A stretch of DNA of 11,348 nt from JBEKJU01 sp050011095 (GTDB taxonomy: Bacteria > Desulfobacterota > Syntrophorhabdia > Syntrophorhabdales > WCHB1-27). Under the pieces are notes generated by a model. The model searched no databases, was not told where the DNA came from, and saw only the letters and a program-made list of their open reading frames with translations. Positions 1 to 7,151 of the stretch are shown here, piece after piece (position 1 is the stretch's first letter; every line of letters begins with the position of its first letter). The DNA lies in assembly GCA_050011095.1 (NCBI GenBank), contig JBEKJU010000096.1:1-11348 (forward strand), in the 5' to 3' direction. The position numbers were made by a program, and so were the translations under genes.

Positions 1-123
1 AACGTCATCGAGCGACTCAACAAGGAGTTCAAGAGAAGGACAAAACCCATGGAGATCGTCGCCGGCGAACATGCCTGTTACCGACTCCTTGCGTTTATCT
101 CACTGAAAATGGAGCTGAGCTGA
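1..123 (+). CDS. IS256-family (mutator-type) transposase, C-terminal fragment
   Basis: Forty codons are open from the window edge to the TGA at 121-123. The peptide begins NVIERLNKEFKRRTKP and continues to a hydrophobic LLAFISLKMELS end. This matches the conserved C-terminal block of IS256-family DDE transposases, where an N-x-IE-x-LN motif carrying the last catalytic Glu is followed by basic residues. The Glu of VIER is therefore likely that DDE residue. The protein cuts and joins the ends of its own element. Only the last tenth or so of a protein of roughly 400 residues is visible, so the element cannot be judged intact. The family call is firm; the specific element is not identified. Confidence 0.85.
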   Translation, partial: NVIERLNKEFKRRTKPMEIVAGEHACYRLLAFISLKMELS

Positions 124-192
124 AGGACAACAAAGGTAGGAAAGGTACGGCCCAATTTACCGCTCTACAAACTCACACAAAAGGCTTGACAC
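1..192 (+). mobile_element. Right end of an IS256-family insertion sequence
   Basis: The first 123 bases encode the C-terminus of an IS256-type transposase. About 70 bases of non-coding end sequence follow. The element probably ends near position 192: reading the minus strand, the HDOD gene is homologous up to its GTA codon (193-195) and the sequence starting GTGTCAAGCC from 192 is foreign to it. The left end lies outside the window, so the terminal inverted repeat and the 8-9 bp target duplication usual for this family cannot be checked. The exact boundary is uncertain by 2-4 bases. Confidence 0.75.
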
Positions 193-435
193 TACCATGG
201 CCCTTTCCAGGTTGACTATGCGCGTCCCTCTGCTGAAGTAGGCGGAGTTGGCGATGCTGATAACTTTCGAGGAAATTGCCTGATCGTACCTGACGATGTT
301 GAAGAGCCCGTTGAATGATGAATTGTCGTCTGCCAGGATCTGGAACACCTCGTCGATGATCGCGTTCAGGGTGGGCAGGACTTTCAGTCTCTCCACCTTT
401 TCGAGCAGTTCTTCGCTTGGCGATAAGGTCTGCAT
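190..435 (-). pseudogene. HDOD-domain protein, N-terminal fragment cut by the IS element
   Basis: The ATG at 433-435 opens a reading frame whose first 82 residues look like the start of an HDOD domain: a helical leader (SEELLEKVERL), then LPTLNAIIDEVFQIL, a DD-x-SS segment, an IVRYDQAISSKVISIANSAYF block and R-IVNLERAMVV. In this family that last block is normally followed by LG-L and some 150-200 more residues. Here the frame enters the IS end after V81 or V82, picks up about ten foreign residues (SSLLCEFVER) and stops at 157. HDOD proteins are HD-phosphohydrolase relatives that usually act in signalling or regulation, often without catalytic activity. The fragment lacks most of the domain and is probably non-functional. 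No strong ribosome binding site is seen before the ATG. The rest of the gene should lie beyond the other end of the IS. Confidence 0.75.
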
Positions 436-568
436 GAGAATCTTATCGATAACGGGAAGAAAAGATTAAGGCTCAGTAGAAGCACCGGTCAACATCGCAC
501 CCACCCCTCCATCTTCATAAAGCCTTCCAGTTTTTCCGCAAGACGTACACCGGCTTGTGGTTCACTGC

Positions 569-1108
569 TCAGACAGGCTTGATGTTCTCCGGTGAGTTAT
601 ATTCCGGCCTGTTCATCTTGGCCTTCACTGCCCACGTTTCCATTTCATCGGCATCGTAAGGTTTGAGAAGCGGCAACAGATCTTCCCTATCCTGGACAGC
701 CGGATCGAGCCACAGGTCTTCTTCGCTCTTCGGGAGTATCACCGGCATCCTGTCATGGAACGGCTTCACGAGTTCGTTGGCCTCAGTCGTCACGATGGTA
801 CAGGTACACATGGTAACTCCTACAGGAGAGGCCCAAATATTGAAAAGGCCTGCAAAGGCAAAGACCTTCCCGGAGCTGAGGCATATGTACATGGGCAGCT
901 TGCGATTGCCCTCTTTTTTCCACTCAAAGAAGCCGTCGGCGATGATGAGGCAGCGCTGTGTCTTGAACGCATGACGGAATGCGGGCTTTTCCGCGATTGT
1001 CTCTGCACGGGCGTTGATCATGCGGTTACCTATTGAGGGTTCCTTCGCCCATGAGGGAACATCCGGAGATGTTAACTGGTCGATCCACTGTCGCGATTCG
1101 ATTGACAC
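569..1108 (-). pseudogene. SRAP (YedK/HMCES-like) protein lacking its N-terminus
   Basis: SRAP proteins shield abasic sites in single-stranded DNA by forming a thiazolidine link through Cys2 (the MCGR start). This reading frame has most of the domain: PSWAKEPSIGNR (residues 18-29), INARAET (31-37), DGFFEW with the active-site Glu (E62), AFAGLFN (84-90) and HDRMPVIL with the active-site His (H118). It has no MCGR start, nor the roughly 70-80 residues that normally precede PSWA. Homology begins near position 1057. The 17 upstream codons back to a possible GTG at 1106-1108 (SIESRQWIDQLTS) match nothing in the family, and this segment overlaps the promoter of the divergent patatin gene. The gene therefore appears broken at about 1057 by rearrangement or insertion, and the product, if made, would lack the catalytic cysteine. 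Confidence 0.85.
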
Positions 1109-1129
1109 GCACTCCTTTTATGGTAGAAT
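1102..1129 (+). promoter_or_regulatory. Sigma70-like promoter of the patatin gene
   Basis: A perfect TTGACA (1102-1107) is followed by a 16-bp spacer and TAGAAT (1124-1129), one mismatch from TATAAT. Transcription would start near 1136, giving a leader of about 80 nt before the ATG at 1216. The promoter lies just beyond the point where homology to the divergent SRAP gene stops, so it probably came with the patatin segment. Confidence 0.7.
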
Positions 1130-1215
1130 TGGGAAACAGCCAAGGGACGGTTCGGGAATCGCCTCGCGTCGTTCAGAAATTGCCATTGTCACGGTATAGG
1201 ATAGGGAGGATTGGT

Positions 1216-2832
1216 ATGGTGAAGAAACTGGCCATTACCATCGCTGGTGCCGTATCGCTCGGGAGCTTTGAAGCTGGCGTCATGTATGAGGTCATTCATG
1301 CGATCCGTGAACACAACAAGCGTGCATCATCGGACGATCAAATCGTGATCGACGTGCTCACCGGCGCCTCTGCCGGCGGAATGACGGCGGCGGTCACAGC
1401 CAATAAGCTCATGTTCGAGCAGGCGGCACTGGAGGGGCCTTATGAAAACGTCCTTTATAAGGCATGGGTAACGGATATCGACATCTCCAACCTTCTCGGG
1501 GTGTACGATGGCGACAGCGACACAAAGTCTGTCTTCTCTTCAGGATACATAGAGAAGCTTTCACAGCTTTATATCACTTCCAGGTACGGAGCAGCCCCTC
1601 CCCCGGCGGCCGATAAGCATCCGGCGGCGGGTGATAAGATCTGGCTCGGCCTGGCAATGTCCAATCTGAACGGAGTCGATTACGGGCTCACGACATCCAC
1701 AGGCGAATTCGTTTGTACGTGCTTCCAGGACAGCCTGGTCAGGCTTGTCGAGAACACGAAGGTCGTCGATTCGCTTGACTTTTGGGAAACGGTGCGTAAG
1801 GCGGCCGTCTCCTGCGGCGCCTTTCCTTTCGCCTTCAGGCCCGTCGACGTCGAGAGACAACCCTCCGAATACCAGTCGCCGAACCTGGAATCGCAAATCA
1901 AGGCCGGTCAGAGCTTCTGCTACACGGACGGCGGCACTTTCCAGAACCAACCCCTCGGCATGACGAAAAACCTCGTGGACATGCTCGACCCGACCCACCG
2001 CGATACGGCTGACCGCTATTATCTGTTCGTATCGCCTCACGACAAGAAATCGGTTGCTGCGTCGGACCTTAATGCAGGCAACGCCGACTTTATCCCGTTC
2101 GCGAAACACATCTTTTCGGCTGTCTACGACCAGTCGCAGTTCCAAGACTGGATCACGGCCGAGGATGTCAACAAGCAGATAGCCCTCCTCGATGCCCGCG
2201 CCAGCCAGTTGGGCAAGCTGCTCGCCGGACACCCGCAGGACACGGCCTTAGTGCGGGCCGCCTCCCAGGTCCTTCTGTCTGCGCTCTTTCCAGGCGTGAA
2301 CTCCCAGAGTCCAGAAAGCAATGCCATCAACGATGCAAAGGGCCGTTTGAAAGCGGCATATGCAGACGAGTGCGCAACTCTTTCCGAGGAGGAGCGCGAT
2401 GTTCTTATCGATTGCGTCCTGGTCCTCGAGACGGCGGCCGGCCTCGGCGAGAAAGACGAAATGAAGATCCTCGGAATCATTGCAAATGAATCTGAGTTGG
2501 CCGGGGCAGCCTTGTCCGCCTTCAGCGGCTTCTTCGATATTAGGTACAGAAGGCACGATTACGACCTTGGCCGGATAAAGGCGCGGAAGTTTCTCTCAGC
2601 CAACTGTCCCCTTGGCTTGTTCGATTATGAGCAGGACCGCATAGAGATAGACGAGAACCTTAACGGATTGAAAGTGGACCAGATGGACGGGCATGTCCGA
2701 GAGACGGTGTACGACGGCCTTAAAGACCGCATCATGAAAATACTGGCGGTGGCGGGGCTGAATTGGGCAGAAAGGGAGGGTCTTTTCTCCTTCGTTATCG
2801 AACGGAGATTGAAAAAGGTACTTGGGCTTTGA
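1216..2832 (+). CDS. Patatin-like phospholipase family protein
   Basis: A 538-residue protein. The ATG at 1216 is chosen because AGGGAGGA (1203-1210) sits just upstream and the product then starts directly with the patatin glycine-rich strand (LAITIAGAVSLGSFEAG, residues 5-21). The frame is open further upstream, but that stretch covers the promoter and shows no conservation. The Ser-Asp dyad is present: nucleophile elbow TGASAGG with Ser52, and YTDGG with Asp238. The N-terminal half (about 5-260) is therefore a probable lipid acyl hydrolase (phospholipase A or lysophospholipase type). Residues from about 290 to 538 form a long, mostly charged, helical-looking C-terminal region with no motif I recognise. 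No signal peptide or membrane segment is visible, so the product is probably cytosolic or peripheral. It is convergent with the GH19 gene. The substrate is unknown. Confidence 0.88.
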   Translation: MVKKLAITIAGAVSLGSFEAGVMYEVIHAIREHNKRASSDDQIVIDVLTGASAGGMTAAVTANKLMFEQAALEGPYENVLYKAWVTDIDISNLLGVYDGDSDTKSVFSSGYIEKLSQLYITSRYGAAPPPAADKHPAAGDKIWLGLAMSNLNGVDYGLTTSTGEFVCTCFQDSLVRLVENTKVVDSLDFWETVRKAAVSCGAFPFAFRPVDVERQPSEYQSPNLESQIKAGQSFCYTDGGTFQNQPLGMTKNLVDMLDPTHRDTADRYYLFVSPHDKKSVAASDLNAGNADFIPFAKHIFSAVYDQSQFQDWITAEDVNKQIALLDARASQLGKLLAGHPQDTALVRAASQVLLSALFPGVNSQSPESNAINDAKGRLKAAYADECATLSEEERDVLIDCVLVLETAAGLGEKDEMKILGIIANESELAGAALSAFSGFFDIRYRRHDYDLGRIKARKFLSANCPLGLFDYEQDRIEIDENLNGLKVDQMDGHVRETVYDGLKDRIMKILAVAGLNWAEREGLFSFVIERRLKKVLGL

Positions 2833-2977
2833 AGTTTCCTGGCCGGAGGAGTCGGGGACGTACGCGTGGGTGAAGGGTATCCCCAGGCGGCGAGACGGGG
2901 AATATCGTTTACGAAATTGGGGGTGTGCGGGACACTCTGTCACCAACTCCGAACCCTCGCTCTTTCTTGCTTACGAG

Positions 2978-3802
2978 TCAACCTAAGTCTCTCAGCCAAT
3001 CGCTCGCCTGCTCCGCGATTTTTTGGGCGCGATCATGATCATTGACTATCTGTCGGGCATTGAAGAAATCCTCCTTGGTACCGCTGATAAACTCATTTAA
3101 CCGCCTACCGGTATATATCCCACGCATCATGCCATCGACTATGACAAAAACTGACAGCGCCGGCCAGTTCATCAAGATAATTGGGAAGTTATCCAGCTTC
3201 ATACCGGTTATCTCAGTATATTTAGCATAGTTACGCCTACCTGTGAGTTGAACATAGCCCCGTCCCTTGAAGCGAGGTCCATCACCGGCTTGAGTATTTC
3301 CTAAATCACTTCGGCCCTCGTATTGATTACCAGCGGAGTATTCCTCCAACGTATTGAAAGAATCAGACTCATGCTCGGCGGTGGCAAGGATATAGGCAAT
3401 TTGAGCCTTCGTGAGCTGCTGGGCTTTGCCCGCCGCAATGATGGCCTCGGCACTCTTATCCCGGTTGGTTGCACCCTGTCGCCTGCGGAATTCAAAATCC
3501 GGCTGTAAATTGACTTTTGCCTGGCCGATAAGGCCAGCCGAGTTGTCCAGGACCTGCAACAGCATACCGGCGCTCTCTCCCTCAACGACGTCGGAGTCAG
3601 CCATATTCGAAGCCTCTACGAAGAATTTCCAGGCCTCGCGGGTGCGAGATCCCATCTTACCATCGACATCGTCGTAGGGATTGAGAAGATGGAGCTCCGC
3701 CAAGGCACATTGCATGGCGGTAGTTAGTTCCTTGCTCCATAGGGCAGAGGGAATCGCATTACTTATTCCGCCGAGTATCTGTCGGGCTTCCACTGAATCC
3801 AT
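2978..3802 (-). CDS. GH19 lysozyme/chitinase-like enzyme with N-terminal peptidoglycan-binding-like domain
   Basis: A 274-residue protein. The ATG at 3800-3802 has GAGGAGG (3811-3817) eight bases upstream. Residues 1-85 resemble a peptidoglycan-binding helical domain, with the DGKMGSRTREAWKFF signature around 47-61. Residues about 115-270 are a GH19 fold: AYILATAEHES (136-146) with the likely catalytic acid Glu145, then EEYSAGNQYEGR with Glu162 as one candidate second acid, DLGNTQAGDGPRFKGRGYVQ (166-185) and LTGRRNY. The C-terminal FFNARQIVNDHDRAQKIA is also typical. Bacterial and phage proteins of this architecture cleave the glycan backbone of peptidoglycan, or chitin. No signal peptide is visible, so export would need a holin-like or other route. 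It is the last gene of the minus-strand run and its start region overlaps the remnant of a decayed gene. It appears intact. Confidence 0.88.
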   Translation of the reverse strand: MDSVEARQILGGISNAIPSALWSKELTTAMQCALAELHLLNPYDDVDGKMGSRTREAWKFFVEASNMADSDVVEGESAGMLLQVLDNSAGLIGQAKVNLQPDFEFRRRQGATNRDKSAEAIIAAGKAQQLTKAQIAYILATAEHESDSFNTLEEYSAGNQYEGRSDLGNTQAGDGPRFKGRGYVQLTGRRNYAKYTEITGMKLDNFPIILMNWPALSVFVIVDGMMRGIYTGRRLNEFISGTKEDFFNARQIVNDHDRAQKIAEQASDWLRDLG

Positions 3803-3819
3803 TGGTTCGCTCCTCCTCT

Positions 3820-4224
3820 TTTCTTGACGAAAGATTGACGCGTTGTTACGTCTGGCAATCGGCCACGTTCACCCAAATTACGGACGCCATGAACAAATGC
3901 AGGACAACAGTGCCAGTCTCAAAGGGCCTCAAGAGTTCCATCGGGTCGCCGCATCGGGCATCACGGAGTAATCACCGGTGGACGGGGCAACTGAAACAGG
4001 CTTCGGATTGGTGAGGCTCCACCAGGTGAGCGGACACGCCTTCCGTCAACGTACAAGGCGCTGGCCGTGTTGGTCGAGGTTCTGGGTCTGAAAGGCCCTC
4101 ACCGCCTGGTAGGTCTGCGTGCCGAAGTCGCCATCGATGTCGATCTCGTATCCCCTTTTGTTAGCTAGCTCCTGCAGTTGCCTGACGTCCTCCCCCCGCC
4201 CCTTTTCTTGGGGGGAAGATTCAA
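3820..4224 (-). pseudogene. Decayed peptidoglycan-binding protein, possibly once with a CHAP-like peptidase domain
   Basis: Reading the minus strand, GGGAGG lies just before a TTG (4222-4224) that would start a peptide LNLPPKKRG. A G6 run (4192-4197) then separates this from the frame encoding GEDVRQLQELANKRGYEIDI, DGDFGTQTYQAVRAFQTQ and LDQHGQRLV, which is a clear PG_binding_1 domain. That frame ends at TGA 4046-4048. Past the stop, still in frame, PLTWWSLTNPKP and DYSVMPDAA appear, which is the normal continuation of this domain type (usually VDGKVGPLTWWSL). The stop therefore interrupts the domain, and a second in-frame TGA follows at 3929-3931. In another frame HGVRNLGERGRLPDV (about 3846-3891) weakly recalls the NNRGP block of CHAP/TIGR02594-type peptidases; that extension is tentative. 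The broken PG domain is firm. Whether these are true mutations or assembly errors is open, since the G-run is error-prone. Confidence 0.6.
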
Positions 4225-4250
4225 GGATAACCTCCCTTCGGCCTCGTTTC

Positions 4251-4271
4251 GCCGGCGGCACGCCAGCCGGC
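4251..4271 (-). other. GC-rich hairpin downstream of the lipoprotein gene
   Basis: Two copies of the self-complementary hexamer GCCGGC (4251-4256 and 4266-4271) are separated by nine bases that can add two more pairs, forming a compact stem-loop. It lies in the 104-bp gap between the lipoprotein stop and the remnant of the peptidoglycan-binding gene. No T-run follows on the minus strand, so it does not look like an intrinsic terminator. It could act in RNA stability or processing, or be chance in a GC-rich stretch. Confidence 0.3.
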
Positions 4272-4328
4272 GCCGTCGTTACGAACAAGTTGCGGTCCGG
4301 TCGATAGCAATGCCGGCCGGAGTGGACC

Positions 4329-5171
4329 TCATTGAGTGCACGTGCAGTCGTCTGCGGGAAATCCCAATCTATCCTGCCATGGTCCGACGACCTGACTGCG
4401 CGCCTCGGCGAGGTCCGTCCCGTCCAAATATTTCTTAAAACTACAGTCCAATGCCCTGACCTGGTCCTTGGCATTAGCTTTGTCGCTGGAAGAATAGGTC
4501 CCCCCCGCAAGCACTCTGTGGGCTGTCATCTTGTTCCGGTAGCAGGATAATATGGCCTGGGTGAGATAAGCCTGGACTTCGGGATTGTCCACCGGTCTCC
4601 TGGCTGTATCGAGAATGCCTATCGCACTGTCGAGAAGCTGATCGACCTCACTCAAGCGCTGGCTCTTTTCTGCGCTCTGCATTCCCTGTGTGTTTGCGAA
4701 GATCAAAGCCCAAGCCTCGTCATTTCGCCGTAATCCCGGCAGGGCCGCCATGAGGGCCTTGTCTCTCGGGTACAACTGGTTGGCATAGGACGCCGCCTCG
4801 TTCCTGGTTTGCTCCATTTTATCGTAGTCACCCAGCCGCCAGTACGACAGGGCTTTGATGGTGAGGGCCAGACCCCACAGGTTATCCGACTTGAGGGTCT
4901 CAATCTGCTTGCTGGTCAACCGGCTGAGGCTGAAGACCGCGTTGGCGTAGCCGGCCCTGATGACATCTTTGTTATTGACAGCCGGGGCCGGATTATACGT
5001 CCGGTCCATCCTCGCCTGATTTTCGAGCCGCGCCGCCTCATTGAACGAGGATTGAGCGTCCCTCACGTAATTTACCTCGGCACAGCCGGCAAAGAGCAGA
5101 GTCAAGAGGGTCCCGGCAATCAATAACATCATTACCCGGCCAAGTCCCGATCTCCTCGTCTCGGATATCAT
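4329..5171 (-). CDS. Envelope lipoprotein of unknown function, helical-repeat-like
   Basis: The ATG at 5169-5171 is preferred because GGAGG lies about seven bases upstream and it gives a standard lipoprotein signal: basic n-region (ETRRSGLGR), hydrophobic core (VMMLLIAGTLLTLL) and lipobox LFAGC with the lipidated Cys at residue 30. An in-frame ATG at 5190-5192 overlaps the stop of the upstream gene (ATGA) and would add seven residues. The mature part (about 250 residues) is alpha-helical, with alternating small and aromatic residues that suggest TPR-like hairpins (LALTIKALSYWRLGDYDKM, about 102-120), but I cannot assign a family. Two Cys near the C-terminus (DDCTCTQ) could form a disulfide. 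It probably sits in the periplasm, attached to the inner or outer membrane, and works with the 628-aa protein encoded just upstream. Confidence 0.85.
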   Translation of the reverse strand: MISETRRSGLGRVMMLLIAGTLLTLLFAGCAEVNYVRDAQSSFNEAARLENQARMDRTYNPAPAVNNKDVIRAGYANAVFSLSRLTSKQIETLKSDNLWGLALTIKALSYWRLGDYDKMEQTRNEAASYANQLYPRDKALMAALPGLRRNDEAWALIFANTQGMQSAEKSQRLSEVDQLLDSAIGILDTARRPVDNPEVQAYLTQAILSCYRNKMTAHRVLAGGTYSSSDKANAKDQVRALDCSFKKYLDGTDLAEARSQVVGPWQDRLGFPADDCTCTQ

Positions 5172-5188
5172 CTCTTCACCTCCATGGA

Positions 5189-7075
5189 TCACTGATTGGC
5201 GACGGGAGCCGGCGGGATAGTCGCCGCAAGCCCGTCGACAAAGTCCTTAAGGGACCAGCTCTTGCCCGATATGATTTGCTCGATGTGGCTGGTCAGCAGG
5301 CTCCGTAACTTGTCCGGATCCTTCTGTTGAAATTCCTGTGACAGGTTTGCCCGGGACAGTGCCTTCAAGGATTCGTCCACTATCGCAGTTACAACCTCCC
5401 CCCGAAGGAGCACGGCTGCGGCTTTCGGATCGAGTCCTCCGGAAGGAAAGAGTGCGGCCATGATGGCATCCAGAGCGGCGCCGATAAGTTTCTGGCCGTC
5501 CTGCAAACTTGACAGGAACTCCTGCCGCAGGGCCACCGCGGAAAGCACCGCTTTGAGGATGTCGGCGGCCGTCTGGGTCGAAAGCCGCGAATCCCCGTGC
5601 TTGCGGAGAACATCAATGGCCGCTTCGAGCACAACCCGGTAGTTCTCATTTGCCTTTCCGGCCGCGTCGATCAGCCAGCCGGGGTTTTGCACGAAGGCGT
5701 CGAGAACGACGTCCGCCACTTTGAGCAAATCCGCATCACTAAAGCTCAGTTTCCATGCGGCTCCATTTGGGGGCGCCTTCGATATGATGCCAAGCGTGGT
5801 TTGCGCCGCTACGACGAGCAAGTTCTTACCCGAGTCAGATGCGTACTGCGGCCACAGGACAGAGACGTTCTTTCCCGTCTTTTCAAGGATCGACTGCACG
5901 ATTTGCGTAAGCAAGGCCGGGCTGCCGACGAGCTGCGGCATCCCCCCGAGGTCGCTTGCTATGTCGGACAAGAGTTTCTTAAGACCGTCCGCGCTGGCGC
6001 TGAGGATCTTGCCGTCACTGCCCTTCCGGACAACAATCTCCGGATGCTCTCCGACGGCTTGAAGGGCGGCCTTTACCACAACATCCAGCCCCTCCTTCCC
6101 GAAGACCTGGTGCAAATCCCCATTTGGGAGCTTGGTCACGAAATCGATGACGCTCTCGCCGACCTTGGTGACCAGCGCGGCGTCTCCTGTTTTGTCGATG
6201 CCGAGATAGGTCTTCGGGTCGGAGGCGATGAGGCGCCCTCCGCTCGACAGAACGCTGCGGAACACGAGATCGGCCCATTGGACGAGCCCGTCTTCCTTGT
6301 CGGCGTTGCTTCCGCCCGCCTGGTTTCTCATATCTTGGATTCGCTTCGCCACGTCCTTCGCCAGGGAAGACGAGGTGACGGAGATCAGCTTTTGGGTCTC
6401 TTCAGACGACGTCACCAGTTGGGCGGCCTCCGATACCCCCTCCATCGTCGCCAAAAAGAGCCTGACCGGCAAATCCCCCAGAGGTTTGGTAACATCGACG
6501 GTTTCGAGCGACTCGAGGAGGGCGCGTACGGCCTTTCCCTGGCGGGTATTATCGTTCAGAGCGCCCGGCACATGGGCGAAGTAATCGATGCCGATTTCGA
6601 CGATCGTGCCGGCCACGCGCTGCAGGGGGCTCGGACCCGGCGCGGCGCCCGCGGGCCACTGGTGTGATTCCTGCCATTTTGCCTCGCGATCCCACTGCCG
6701 GATCTGTACAGCGCTGGCGACACTGTCTCGCGTCAAAAAGCCGCCCTCCGGTGACGGCCGGACCGTTTTCCACGGCTTGGGGCAGAGGATCAGGAACTCG
6801 TTGTAATAAGTGAGCAGCAGGGCAAGATCGTCCTCTCCGAGACCGGTTGTCTTCCCTTTGGCAACGATATCGCGTATCGGGACCGGAATCTTCTCGGGAG
6901 GCAGGTCTTGATAATAGGAGAGGGCTGAAGCGCCGTCTGTGGTCGGATCGAAAGTGGGGAGAGGCAATACCAGCGCCCTGTTGCGAGTCGAATCGACGTA
7001 CGCCTGGCGGGCCTGCTGCCCTAACCGAATGGCACTTTGAATCGCGAACAAAATTACATCTGCTGTCCCCGGCAT
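5189..7075 (-). CDS. Large all-alpha repeat protein of unknown function (628 aa)
   Basis: I do not recognise this protein. The ATG at 7073-7075 has GGGAGGGA a few bases upstream. There is no signal peptide and no clear membrane segment, so it is probably cytoplasmic. Residues 1-170 are more irregular, with Pro-, Trp- and Tyr-rich stretches (such as SYYQDLPPEKIPVPIRDI, 53-70). From about 180 on it is helical. Between about 300 and 575 a degenerate helix motif of the kind LL-x-V-A-x-x-V-L-x-A-[FV]-x-x-[NH]-P recurs, for example around 330-345 (DVVVKAALQAVGEHPE), 450-465 (LLKVADVVLDAFVQNP), 480-493 and 505-520. That suggests a solenoid scaffold. No catalytic motif is visible. It overlaps the extended reading frame of the lipoprotein by ATGA, implying translational coupling or at least co-transcription. 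The gene is clearly real from its length, ribosome binding site and context; the function is open. Confidence 0.85.
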   Translation of the reverse strand: MPGTADVILFAIQSAIRLGQQARQAYVDSTRNRALVLPLPTFDPTTDGASALSYYQDLPPEKIPVPIRDIVAKGKTTGLGEDDLALLLTYYNEFLILCPKPWKTVRPSPEGGFLTRDSVASAVQIRQWDREAKWQESHQWPAGAAPGPSPLQRVAGTIVEIGIDYFAHVPGALNDNTRQGKAVRALLESLETVDVTKPLGDLPVRLFLATMEGVSEAAQLVTSSEETQKLISVTSSSLAKDVAKRIQDMRNQAGGSNADKEDGLVQWADLVFRSVLSSGGRLIASDPKTYLGIDKTGDAALVTKVGESVIDFVTKLPNGDLHQVFGKEGLDVVVKAALQAVGEHPEIVVRKGSDGKILSASADGLKKLLSDIASDLGGMPQLVGSPALLTQIVQSILEKTGKNVSVLWPQYASDSGKNLLVVAAQTTLGIISKAPPNGAAWKLSFSDADLLKVADVVLDAFVQNPGWLIDAAGKANENYRVVLEAAIDVLRKHGDSRLSTQTAADILKAVLSAVALRQEFLSSLQDGQKLIGAALDAIMAALFPSGGLDPKAAAVLLRGEVVTAIVDESLKALSRANLSQEFQQKDPDKLRSLLTSHIEQIISGKSWSLKDFVDGLAATIPPAPVANQ

Positions 7076-7151
7076 GTTTCTCCCTCCCTGGTAAGCATGG
7101 AAAGCTCACGCAGCGTCGGCCGTGAGATAACGGCCGCTGCCATTAGCTGCG

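Noticed and set aside
455..568. Short minus-strand open stretch (EPQAGVRLAEKLEGF...) between the HDOD start and the SRAP stop
   Set aside because: It looks somewhat like coding sequence but has no start codon of its own and no family match. It may be a scrap of a former gene, too short to annotate.
1033..1215. Upstream extension of the patatin reading frame by 61 codons
   Set aside because: The extension spans the TTGACA/TAGAAT promoter and the SRAP breakpoint, and the ATG at 1216 has a far better ribosome binding site and starts directly at the conserved fold.
2833..2977. Possible terminator or repeat between the convergent patatin and GH19 genes (GTATCCCC ... GGGGAATA, and two GGGGAC/GGGACAC-like strings)
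   Set aside because: The stem is short with mismatches and has no T-run on either strand. The similar strings are too brief to call a repeat family.
4225..4510. Frame upstream of the peptidoglycan-binding domain, giving a 154-aa protein from an ATG at 4510
   Set aside because: It runs inside the lipoprotein gene in another frame, with Arg-rich shadow-type composition. The TTG at 4224 with its ribosome binding site is a better start for the decayed gene.
5597..6667. 356-codon plus-strand frame opposite the 628-aa gene
   Set aside because: It is antisense to a frame nearly twice as long with a good ribosome binding site. Its own composition (rich in Arg, His and Gly) is typical of a shadow frame, and no motif is visible.
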